Assembly: GCA_964561605.1 (NCBI GenBank) | Contig: CAZLQD010000042.1 | Location: forward strand, 1 to 64,000 | Length of the DNA stretch: 64,000 nt | Direction: 5' to 3' | Source of the DNA: JALUZX01 sp964561605 | GTDB taxonomy: Bacteria; Planctomycetota; UBA1135; JALUZX01 | In this document: positions 26,107-33,364 of the stretch, piece by piece | Position numbering within the stretch: the stretch's first letter is position 1 | Layout: the number at the start of each line of letters is the position of its first letter | Notes under the pieces: generated by a model | Told to the model about the DNA's origin: nothing | The model's database searches: none | The model's input: the letters and a program-made list of their open reading frames with translations, nothing else | Position numbers and translations under genes: made by a program

Positions 26107-27539
26107 GCTCCCCCCTTTCCGAGGAGGACCCGCCGCCCCTCCTCCAGGCCCTTGGTGATCTCCACCATGCCTCCCGAACGGGCCCCCGTCTCCACGGGGG
26201 TCTTCACGAAGCGGCCGGTCTTTCCTTTTTCGGCGTAGCAGAACCAGCGGCCCTGGGTTCCGAAGAGGGCCGCCTCGGGGAGGAGGAGGACCCCCTTCCT
26301 GGGCTTCAGGAGGATCTCCGCCTTCCCCTCCATGCCGGGAAGGAGCCCGGGGGTCTTTCCTTCGATCTCCACCAGGGCGTGGAAGGCCTGACCGCCCCGG
26401 GGAAGGGGGGTGGGGAAGCGGTCCACCCGCAGGGCGCCCAGGTAGGCCTTGGCGGGGGCGGCCAGGGCCCGGACCTTCACGGCCGTCCTCTCCTTCAGGG
26501 AGGGAAGCCTGCTCTCCGCCAGGTCCAGGGCGAAGTCCACCTTCTCCGGCGAGGCGATGGTGAAGAGGACCGTCCTGGCGGGAAGGCGGGATCCCTTCTT
26601 GTAGGAGGGAGGCGTGCCGCCTGGCCGGTAGGCCTTGGGGGAGCCGTAGAGAAGGATCCCCGGGACGGGAGAGCGAAGCTGGAAGAACTCCCGGTCCTTC
26701 TTCAAGTCGTCCAGCCTGGCCCGAAGCCGGCGGAGATCGCGGCGGAGCTTCTCGATGCCCGCCTTCCTGGACCGGGCGGAGAGTTTCACCCGGACCTGGA
26801 GGTCGGAGAGTTTCCGTGAGAGGGCCTGGATCCCCTCGAGTCTCTTGGCCCGCTCCAGGGGTTCGGCGTACTCCCGCTTGTGTTTCAACTGGGCCGTCCG
26901 GAGGGCCTGGGCCTCCAGGGCCCGGGCCAGGTTCCGGCGCGCTCTTCTCAGGACGATCTCCTCGGTCTCGTCCACGAGCTCGTCCTGGCGATACATCTTC
27001 TCCAATTGCTCCAGCTCGTCCTTCTGGTCCTGGATGTTGTCGGCCATCCGCTGGGCCTGCAGGTCCTCCGACCGGTGGGCCAGGGGGAGTTCCACCTTCT
27101 CCCACATCCGGAAGGCCTTCTCCGCCCGGGCCAGGGCCTTCCGGGCGTCCTCGATCTGCTTCTTCTCCGACGCCGATGCCAGGCGGTCCTCCTGGACGGC
27201 CTTGTCCAGGGCCAGCTCCTGGGCCTCCACCTGGCGGGCCAGGTCCTGGAGGGATCTTTCCAGGCTCTTTGTATCGAATCGGGCCAGGAGGGATCCCTTG
27301 GCCACGGGCGTTCCCTGGGGCAGGACCCAGGTGAGGAGCAGGTCCCCCTGGAAGGCCTCGGGCCAGAAGCTGAGTGTCCGAGGGGAAGAAGGGACGAAAC
27401 GGCCTTGGACCTGGAAGGCCCTGGGAAGGTCGCCTTTGCAGACTTCCACGAAGGGGGCGGAAGGCTCGGCCGGGCCCTTTTTCTGGGCCTGAAGGGTGAG
27501 GGCCAGGGCCAGGAGAGAAAGGGGGATAAAGGCACGCAT
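26103..27539 (-). CDS. HlyD/RND-type periplasmic adaptor-like protein
   Basis: The 478-residue protein has a signal peptide (MRAFIPLSLLALALTLQA). A first barrel-sandwich half (TWVLPQGTPVAKGSLLARFD) is followed by an unusually long coiled coil (about 90-285), then the second half (FFQLRSPVPGILLYG) and beta-barrel segments ending in GLEEGRRVLLGKGG. This is the membrane-fusion-protein layout of tripartite efflux or secretion systems. No inner-membrane pump or outer-membrane channel gene is adjacent; the only partner is the toroid protein. A strong GAGGAGG site precedes the ATG, and upstream in-frame sequence is not needed. It may have been recruited for a scaffold role. Confidence 0.85.
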   Translation of the reverse strand: MRAFIPLSLLALALTLQAQKKGPAEPSAPFVEVCKGDLPRAFQVQGRFVPSSPRTLSFWPEAFQGDLLLTWVLPQGTPVAKGSLLARFDTKSLERSLQDLARQVEAQELALDKAVQEDRLASASEKKQIEDARKALARAEKAFRMWEKVELPLAHRSEDLQAQRMADNIQDQKDELEQLEKMYRQDELVDETEEIVLRRARRNLARALEAQALRTAQLKHKREYAEPLERAKRLEGIQALSRKLSDLQVRVKLSARSRKAGIEKLRRDLRRLRARLDDLKKDREFFQLRSPVPGILLYGSPKAYRPGGTPPSYKKGSRLPARTVLFTIASPEKVDFALDLAESRLPSLKERTAVKVRALAAPAKAYLGALRVDRFPTPLPRGGQAFHALVEIEGKTPGLLPGMEGKAEILLKPRKGVLLLPEAALFGTQGRWFCYAEKGKTGRFVKTPVETGARSGGMVEITKGLEEGRRVLLGKGGA

Positions 27540-27715
27540 CTTTTGCCTCCTCGATAGCCATCCTCGATGGATCGGAAAGGGCCGAAGGTAGCTCAGGGAA
27601 TGGAAATCCGCCACCTCGGGGAAAGATCCTGCAAAAAGCGGGTGTTCTCAGCGGGGACGGAGGGGTGAGGCTGGCTCGATCCGGAACATGGACGCCAGGA
27701 TTCGGCCTTTCCCCC

Positions 27716-27744
27716 CTGTTCAAAAGTCATTCTTCGCATATAAG
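27716..27744 (+). promoter_or_regulatory. Possible promoter of the first beta-helix gene
   Basis: A TATAAG -10-like element (27739-27744) in an AT-rich patch lies about 70 nt before the ATG at 27815. A weak -35 candidate (TGTTCA) sits 17 nt upstream. The patch stands out from the GC-rich background. The gap 27540-27814 separates divergent genes, and nothing else is seen in it. Confidence 0.4.
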
Positions 27745-27814
27745 AGGGAAGCACTTTCATTCCTTCTGAAACAGGAAGTTCTTTTCCCTGATTCCATCCA
27801 AGGAGAAAATCCCA

Positions 27815-29185
27815 ATGAAGAAACTAGGAATCCTCTGCGCCTCTCTCTTCCTGGCGGCGGGCCTCTCGGCCCAGGGCACCTTCGTGACCCACCTTTGGGT
27901 GGACGGTGTCAACGGCTCCGACACGAATCCCGGCACCAAGGCGAAGCCCTTCAAGACCTTGACCAAAGGACTGACCACCTTGAAGAGCAACGTGGTGGTC
28001 CACGTCCTCCCGGCGGTCTACGGGCCCCAGACGACGGGCGACTTCTACGACCCGGCCACCAAGAAGAGCAAGCACGTGGACCTCTTGAACTGCAAGAACT
28101 TCAAGGTCGTGGGCACCGACAGGGACAAGTGCATCATCGACTTCAACAACCTGGGCAACCAGTTCTGGTCCTTCATCTGGGTCCGGGGAAGCGCCACGGA
28201 CGGTGTGGAGGTCACCAACCTGACTTTCAGGAACACGGGAACCAAGTCCTGGGGCACCGGCCCGGTCCATACCCACGGCGGGTGCGGAAAGAACGTGGAC
28301 ATCCACGGCAACGTCTACATCGACTGCAACTCCGCCTTCATCGCCTGGGCGGGAACGAACGTCGCCTTCCACGACAACGTGGTGATCTCCACCAAGAAGG
28401 GCACGGGCGTGGCCGTCCGGATCCGGATCGGCAAGGCCACCGAGTCCTGCTACATCTACAACAACGTCTTCTACCAGCAGGGCCACGGCATCTCCTGGAG
28501 CAACAGCTCCAAAGCGCCCAAGCAGTGGATCTGCAACAACATCGTCCTGAACGGGTCCACCGGTTTCCCCGGCTCCAAGCCCAACGCCACATTCGTGACG
28601 ATGAAGAACAACATCTCCTTCGGCAACACCACCAACTATGCCTATACTCCCGATCCCTCCAACCTCACGGTGGATCCCAAGCTGGTGAACCCGGCCAAGT
28701 ACGACTTCCGCCAGCAGACGGGCTCTCCCTGCCTGGACGGCGGGTATCCCATGGGCCTGGCCCACATGGCCAACGACTTCTACGGCAACGCCCGGGTGGC
28801 CGACGGTGACCTCAACGGCGTCTCCGTCCCCGACATCGGCGTCCACGAGGTCGTCCAGGCGACCTTGAGCGTCTCCAACTTCGCCCAGGGCCAGACGGCC
28901 ACCTTCCAGACCCAGAAGCTGGTCAACGCCGGCTTCGCCGGAGTCATCTTCCTGGCCTCCGGGAAGGACACCTTCGTGGCGAGCCCCTTCGGGATCTTCA
29001 GCCTGGATATCACCAAGCTCGCCGTCTACGGCCTGATCACCTTCCCCGGCCAGTACAAGCTCCCCATTCCCACGAGCACGGCCCTGAACGGCCTGGTCCT
29101 CTACTCCCAGGCCCTGGGCTTCCGGCCCCAGACGGGCGGTGGATTCGTCTTCATGCCCACGGGCAGGCTGGATCTCTACCTCTGA
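27815..29185 (+). CDS. Secreted right-handed parallel beta-helix protein (DUF1565-like), copy 1
   Basis: The 456-residue exported protein has a signal peptide (MKKLGILCASLFLAAGLSAQ). DUF1565-type entry VDGVNGSDTNPGTKAKPFKT (about 30-50) precedes a beta-helix of repeating N-rich turns such as CYIYNNVFYQQGHG and WICNNIVLNG (about 100-290). The fold usually binds or cleaves polysaccharide, but no lyase catalytic set is recognised. A choice-of-anchor-like stretch (ANDFYGNARVADGDLNGVSVPDIGVHE) leads to a 110-residue C-terminal domain opening LSVSNFAQGQTA. That domain is shared with the next gene and may be a surface-sorting or adhesion module. AAGGAG lies 9 nt before the ATG. Confidence 0.88.
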   Translation: MKKLGILCASLFLAAGLSAQGTFVTHLWVDGVNGSDTNPGTKAKPFKTLTKGLTTLKSNVVVHVLPAVYGPQTTGDFYDPATKKSKHVDLLNCKNFKVVGTDRDKCIIDFNNLGNQFWSFIWVRGSATDGVEVTNLTFRNTGTKSWGTGPVHTHGGCGKNVDIHGNVYIDCNSAFIAWAGTNVAFHDNVVISTKKGTGVAVRIRIGKATESCYIYNNVFYQQGHGISWSNSSKAPKQWICNNIVLNGSTGFPGSKPNATFVTMKNNISFGNTTNYAYTPDPSNLTVDPKLVNPAKYDFRQQTGSPCLDGGYPMGLAHMANDFYGNARVADGDLNGVSVPDIGVHEVVQATLSVSNFAQGQTATFQTQKLVNAGFAGVIFLASGKDTFVASPFGIFSLDITKLAVYGLITFPGQYKLPIPTSTALNGLVLYSQALGFRPQTGGGFVFMPTGRLDLYL

Positions 29186-29222
29186 GATCCCCTCTGCGAA
29201 GGCAAGGATCGAAGAATCCGGA

Positions 29223-29255
29223 CCGCCGTCCCCCCCCGGGGGGCGGCGGTTTCTT
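29223..29255 (+). terminator. Intrinsic terminator after beta-helix copy 1
   Basis: CCGCCG-T-CCCCCC and GGGGGGCGGCGG form a 12-bp stem with one bulge and a 2-nt C loop (about 4 nt if the end pairs open), followed by TTTCTT. It is placed 38 nt past the stop. Almost the same element follows copy 2. Confidence 0.85.
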
Positions 29256-29416
29256 CATCCCCCGGGCGTGATGGTCCCCTTCCTGCCTTAGGAGAGGGTT
29301 GAACTCTTTCGGGGCCAAGGGGAGAATTTCCTCCGGCAAGGGCGGCCCAGGGCCGCTTCATTCCAGGAATCGTCCGGCATCTTTCCTTTTTTCCACATCC
29401 CGAAGAGGCGTTCGCC

Positions 29417-30838
29417 ATGAAGATCAAAGTTTTCCTCTTTTCCCTCCTCTTCCTCGCGGCGAGCCTGCCGTCCCAGGTGACCCATGTCTGGCTGGATCCG
29501 GTCAACGGCTCCGACACCAATCCCGGGACCCGGGCCAAACCGATGAAGTCCATCAAGAAGGCCTTGAGCGTCTTCAACAGGGACGCGGTGGTCCACCTCC
29601 TTCCAGGCGTTTACGGCCCCAAGACGACAGGGGACTTCTGGGATCCGGTCCAGAAGAAGCCGGCCCAGATCAAGATGATCGGTTTCAGGAATTTCACCCT
29701 CACGGGCGTGGACCGGGACAAGTGCATCATCGATTTCAACATCGCCTCCACCGTAAAAGGTGTCCCTTTCTACGGACTGTTGCACATCTCCGGGTCCTCG
29801 ACGGACCATGTGACCATTTGTCACATCACCTTCAGGAACAACGCTTCCAACAATCCCTGGGGAAGCGGGGCCATCCAGACCTACGGGGACGTGAAGCACG
29901 TGAACATCCACCATTGCGTCTTCGACAAGACCAACAGCTCACTCATCTTCTGGGGCGGATTCGACTGCACGATCCACGACAACCTCTTCATGAACGACAA
30001 CGTGGCCTTCCGGACCCGGGTGCGCTACTTCAACAAGAGCTTCGGTGACAGGCTCTACGTGTACAACAACGTCTTCTACAATTGTGCCCAGGGGATCGGC
30101 ATCGGCGCCGGAAACGGAGCCAAGAACATTCCTCCCCCGTACCAGTACATCGTGAACAACGTCGCCTTGGCCTGCGGAAACGGCTTCATCGGCGGCGGCA
30201 ACCCCCAGCCCAAGGTCCTCACCTTCGAGGGCAACCTGGCCTTCAAGTGCACGACCAAGAATTTCGCCATGCCCTGGACCCCATCCAAGAGCAACCTCTC
30301 CCTCGATCCCATGTTCGTGAACCCGGCAAAGGGGGATTTCCACATCAAACCCGGCTCGCCCTGCATCGACGCCGGATGGCACGGGATTCCCGCCGGGCTT
30401 CCCTCCTACGCCCTTCCCGACATGGGGAACGACTTCTTCGGTGATTGCAGGGTGAGCGACGGCGACCTGAACGGTTCGGCCGTCCCCGACATCGGGCTCC
30501 ACGAGGTGAACACGGCCCATCTCAGCGTCTCCAACTTCGCCCAGGGGCAGACGGCCGTCTGGTCGCTTACGAGGACCACCCAGTTCCCCTTCACGGCCAT
30601 CTTCTTCCTGGCCTACAAGAAGGACTCCCTGGCCTACGATCCCTTCGGGCTGGTCTCGGTGAATCTGACCAAGAGCATCTTCAGGACCGTCCTCCCGGCC
30701 CCCGGCAAGGTGAACCTTCCCATCCCCAAGGACCCGGTTCTCACGGGCCTTCCCATCTACGCCCAGGCCCTGGGCTTCAGGACCACCCCTTCGGGGTTCC
30801 GCTTCATGCCCTCGGGCCGGACCACGAGCTACCTCTGA
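29417..30838 (+). CDS. Secreted right-handed parallel beta-helix protein (DUF1565-like), copy 2
   Basis: This 473-residue paralogue of the preceding gene has the same order: signal peptide (MKIKVFLFSLLFLAASLPSQ), LDPVNGSDTNPGTRAKPMKS, a beta-helix core with HVNIHHCVFDKTNSS and LYVYNNVFYNCAQGIGIG, GNDFFGDCRVSDGDLNGSAVPDIGLHE, then the LSVSNFAQGQTA C-terminal domain ending in LPIYAQALGFRTT. The core is more diverged than the N- and C-terminal blocks, which points to different ligands. It probably arose by tandem duplication, since the terminator was copied too. The ribosome site (GAAGAGG) is weaker than in copy 1. Confidence 0.88.
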   Translation: MKIKVFLFSLLFLAASLPSQVTHVWLDPVNGSDTNPGTRAKPMKSIKKALSVFNRDAVVHLLPGVYGPKTTGDFWDPVQKKPAQIKMIGFRNFTLTGVDRDKCIIDFNIASTVKGVPFYGLLHISGSSTDHVTICHITFRNNASNNPWGSGAIQTYGDVKHVNIHHCVFDKTNSSLIFWGGFDCTIHDNLFMNDNVAFRTRVRYFNKSFGDRLYVYNNVFYNCAQGIGIGAGNGAKNIPPPYQYIVNNVALACGNGFIGGGNPQPKVLTFEGNLAFKCTTKNFAMPWTPSKSNLSLDPMFVNPAKGDFHIKPGSPCIDAGWHGIPAGLPSYALPDMGNDFFGDCRVSDGDLNGSAVPDIGLHEVNTAHLSVSNFAQGQTAVWSLTRTTQFPFTAIFFLAYKKDSLAYDPFGLVSVNLTKSIFRTVLPAPGKVNLPIPKDPVLTGLPIYAQALGFRTTPSGFRFMPSGRTTSYL

Positions 30839-30862
30839 TCCGGTCCTCCTTCCTGGAGAACC

Positions 30863-30897
30863 CCGCCGTCCCCCCCCGGGGGGCGGCGGTTTCTTTT
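30863..30897 (+). terminator. Intrinsic terminator after beta-helix copy 2
   Basis: It has the same CCGCCGTCCCCCC / GGGGGGCGGCGG stem as at 29223, followed by TTTCTTTTT, a better T-run. It starts 25 nt past the stop. The identity with the first copy supports duplication of the whole gene-plus-terminator unit. Confidence 0.88.
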
Positions 30898-30992
30898 TGG
30901 GCCTTCCGGTGGTAGGGGATAGGGAGGACGGGCCCGAGCCGGGGGGGGACCCGGAGGGGCCGGGCGAAAGGTGAAAGGAGCGAGGAGCGGTC

Positions 30993-31628
30993 ATGAGAAA
31001 GGCTTTTCCCCTGTTGGGTTTCACCCTTCTCGTCTCTTCCTTGTGGTCGGCTTGCTCCAAGGGGGAGGCCCCTCCCCCCATTCCCGAGGGAGTGGAGGCC
31101 TCCCGGCGGGAAGGGGGGAAGGGGGCGCCCGAACCCCTGGCGGGCTCGGGGCTTCCCGCCGCCGGGGGGGCCGGGGCGAGGCCCGCGGCGGAGGCCGATC
31201 CCCTCCCCCCCGGGGAATCCAGGGGCGGCGGGCGGCTCCACCTGGAACCGGGAGGAGGAAGCCACAGGATTCCCTGGGCCGTCTTCCGGTGGCCCGCCGC
31301 CGTGGAGGGGGGACAGAAGAAATTCCGCCTCACCACCAGGCCCGCCGGCACGGGAGCCTGGCCCTGGATCACCCTGGAGGCCTGGATCCCCGTGAAGGGG
31401 GGGCTCGAGGAATGGGCCGGAACCCGGACGGCCCTCAACAAGATCTACTACCAGGAAGGCCCGGGCCTGGCCCCCTGGCCCAGGAAAGGCCCCTGCTACC
31501 TGGTGATCCGGAAGGCCGGATCCCGGGAGGTGGAACTGGATCTCCACCTGGAGCTGATGGATCCCCTCCACGGGGTGAAACGCACCGTGACGGGGACCCT
31601 CAAGGCGGTGAAGGCGGGAAAGCCCTAG
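30993..31628 (+). CDS. Putative lipoprotein, function unknown
   Basis: I do not recognise the family. The 211-residue protein has a lipoprotein signal (LLVSSLWSACS, Cys near 21) followed by a long Gly/Pro/Ala-rich linker (about 25-85). A compact domain follows with FRLTTRPAGTGAWPWITLEAW, NKIYYQEGPGLAPWPRKGPCY and EVELDLHLELMDPLHGVKRTVTG, alternating strands suggesting a beta-sandwich. A GAGGAG site lies 7 nt before the ATG. It is convergent with the helicase gene, only 22 nt between stops, and stands alone otherwise. Confidence 0.75.
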   Translation: MRKAFPLLGFTLLVSSLWSACSKGEAPPPIPEGVEASRREGGKGAPEPLAGSGLPAAGGAGARPAAEADPLPPGESRGGGRLHLEPGGGSHRIPWAVFRWPAAVEGGQKKFRLTTRPAGTGAWPWITLEAWIPVKGGLEEWAGTRTALNKIYYQEGPGLAPWPRKGPCYLVIRKAGSREVELDLHLELMDPLHGVKRTVTGTLKAVKAGKP

Positions 31629-31650
31629 GAAGGGGGGCGCCCGGGGAGGA

Positions 31651-33279
31651 TCAACGCCTTCCCCTGGACCCCCTCCTGGAGGCGCCGCTCCTTCCGCCCC
31701 TCCCCCGGCCCTGCCTCTGGACCTTCTCCTTCTCCTCCACGGAGACCCGCTCTTCCGGCGGCAGGAGGGGACCCCGCAGGGTCTCCCGGTAGAACCGGTC
31801 CAGGAGCATGGCCACCAGGTCGGGGCCCTTCTCCATCCGGCCCATCTCCTTCGCCAGGGGAAGGAAGCGGCCGATCCTCTCCTGGTCCATCCGGGTCAGG
31901 TCGCGGAACCTCTCCTCCAGCATCACCCGGACCCGTTCGGCCACCTTGCGTTGCACGTCCTCCTCGGTGGGAGGCTCCTTCTTCAGGAGCTTCAACCCGA
32001 ACTGCCTGGCCCGCTTCTGGAGTTCCAGCTCCTCCAGGGGGGAGACCAGGCTCACCGCCACGCCCCCGCCGCCGGCCCGCCCGGTCCGTCCGGCCCTGTG
32101 GATGTAGTTCTCGTGGGCCTGGGGAAGGCTGTAGAGGACGACATATTCGAGATCGGAGATATCGATCCCCCGGGCCGCCACGTCGGTGGCCACGAGAAAG
32201 CGGAGCTTGCCCTCCCTGAGGGCCTTCATCACCCGGTCCCGCTCCTTCTGGCTCAAATCCCCCGAGAGGTAGTCCCCGTCGTACCCGAAATTCTGGAGGA
32301 AGGCCCCCAGGTACTCCGTCTCCTTCTTGGTGTTGCAGAAGATGAGGGCCGACGGAGGGTTGTCCATCTCGATGAGCTTGAGGAGGGTCCGGTCCTTCTC
32401 CATGGCGTCCACCACGTAGTAGACGTGCTCCACCTCCTCGACGTGCAGCACGTCGGAGCTGAGGAAGAGCTCCACCGGGTCGGTGGTGAAGCGCCTCACC
32501 AGGGCCTGGACGCTCCTGGGGATCGTGGCGGAGAAGAGGGCTGTCTGGCGGTCTTCCGGGAGGTAGCGGAGGATCCGCACCATGGAGGGAAAGAATCCCA
32601 TGGAGAGCATCTCATCCGCTTCGTCCAGGACCAGGAGCCTGACACCCTTCAGGGAGAGCCTCCTGGAGGATAGGTGGTCGATGAGGCGGCCCGGCGTGGC
32701 GACCACGATGTGGACCTTCTTCTCGAAGGCCTCGATCTGCGGCCCGTAGCCGACGCCACCGTATACGGCGACGGTGCGGATCCCCGTCCCGGCGGAGAGG
32801 TCCTGGATCACCTGGTGGACCTGCTCGGCGAGTTCCCGCGTGGGAACGAGAACGAGGCCCTGGACCTGGTCCTTCTCCGGGTCCACCCCCAGGACGAGGG
32901 GGATCCCGAAGGCGCCGGTCTTCCCGGAGCCGGTGCGGGACTGGACCACTACGTCCCGCCCCTCCAGGAGGGGGGGGATGGCCCTGGCCTGGACGGGCAT
33001 GGGTTCCTTCCACCCCATGCGGGTCACGTTCCGGGCGAGGGAGGGCGGAAGGTCGCGGAAGGAGAATTCCCCCTCCTTCCGGGCGGGAGCCTCGGCCCCG
33101 GCGGCGGGTTCGGCCTTCTTACTGCTCCCCTCAACGGCCTCCCGGGGCCCTCCGGAGGGCTCCGCCGGTGTCTTCTCCTTCCTCCGCCTTCCCCGGGGGG
33201 AACGGCCTCCGGCGCCGGCGCCACTCTTCTTCCTGGTTCTTCTTGGGGTGTTTTTCTTCTCGGGCGTTTCGGGGGTCAT
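31651..33279 (-). CDS. DEAD-box ATP-dependent RNA helicase
   Basis: This is a cytoplasmic RNA helicase of 542 residues, close to the RhlE/CsdA group. The N-terminal 70 residues are basic and disordered. Then come Q-motif FRDLPPSLARNVTRMGWKEP, Walker A RTGSGKTGA (TGSGKT 116-121), PTRELAEQ, TPGRLID, DEAD at 219-222, SAT at 250-252, and in the second RecA domain VATDVAARGID and HRAGRTGR (394-401). The C-terminal tail ends in Arg/Gly-rich repeats (GRGRGGRSGASRRGSRG), a likely RNA-binding tail. All core motifs are intact. A 16-bp inverted repeat lies 26 nt before its start and could shape its leader. Confidence 0.96.
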   Translation of the reverse strand: MTPETPEKKNTPRRTRKKSGAGAGGRSPRGRRRKEKTPAEPSGGPREAVEGSSKKAEPAAGAEAPARKEGEFSFRDLPPSLARNVTRMGWKEPMPVQARAIPPLLEGRDVVVQSRTGSGKTGAFGIPLVLGVDPEKDQVQGLVLVPTRELAEQVHQVIQDLSAGTGIRTVAVYGGVGYGPQIEAFEKKVHIVVATPGRLIDHLSSRRLSLKGVRLLVLDEADEMLSMGFFPSMVRILRYLPEDRQTALFSATIPRSVQALVRRFTTDPVELFLSSDVLHVEEVEHVYYVVDAMEKDRTLLKLIEMDNPPSALIFCNTKKETEYLGAFLQNFGYDGDYLSGDLSQKERDRVMKALREGKLRFLVATDVAARGIDISDLEYVVLYSLPQAHENYIHRAGRTGRAGGGGVAVSLVSPLEELELQKRARQFGLKLLKKEPPTEEDVQRKVAERVRVMLEERFRDLTRMDQERIGRFLPLAKEMGRMEKGPDLVAMLLDRFYRETLRGPLLPPEERVSVEEKEKVQRQGRGRGGRSGASRRGSRGRR

Positions 33280-33304
33280 GAATGGGAACTTCCACCTTGC
33301 AGGT

Positions 33305-33353
33305 ATTTCCTTCCTCCCTGGAAGAGGGAGAGTCTAACAGGGAGGAAGGAAAT
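33305..33353 (-). repeat. 16-bp perfect inverted repeat between PhoD-like gene and helicase
   Basis: Positions 33305-33320 pair perfectly with 33338-33353 around a 17-nt loop. It occupies most of the 85-nt gap between the PhoD-like stop and the helicase ATG on the minus strand. No T-run follows. It could end the upstream transcript, or form a helicase mRNA leader hairpin just before the AAGGTGG ribosome site. Confidence 0.7.
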
Positions 33354-33364
33354 TACCAGGAGGC

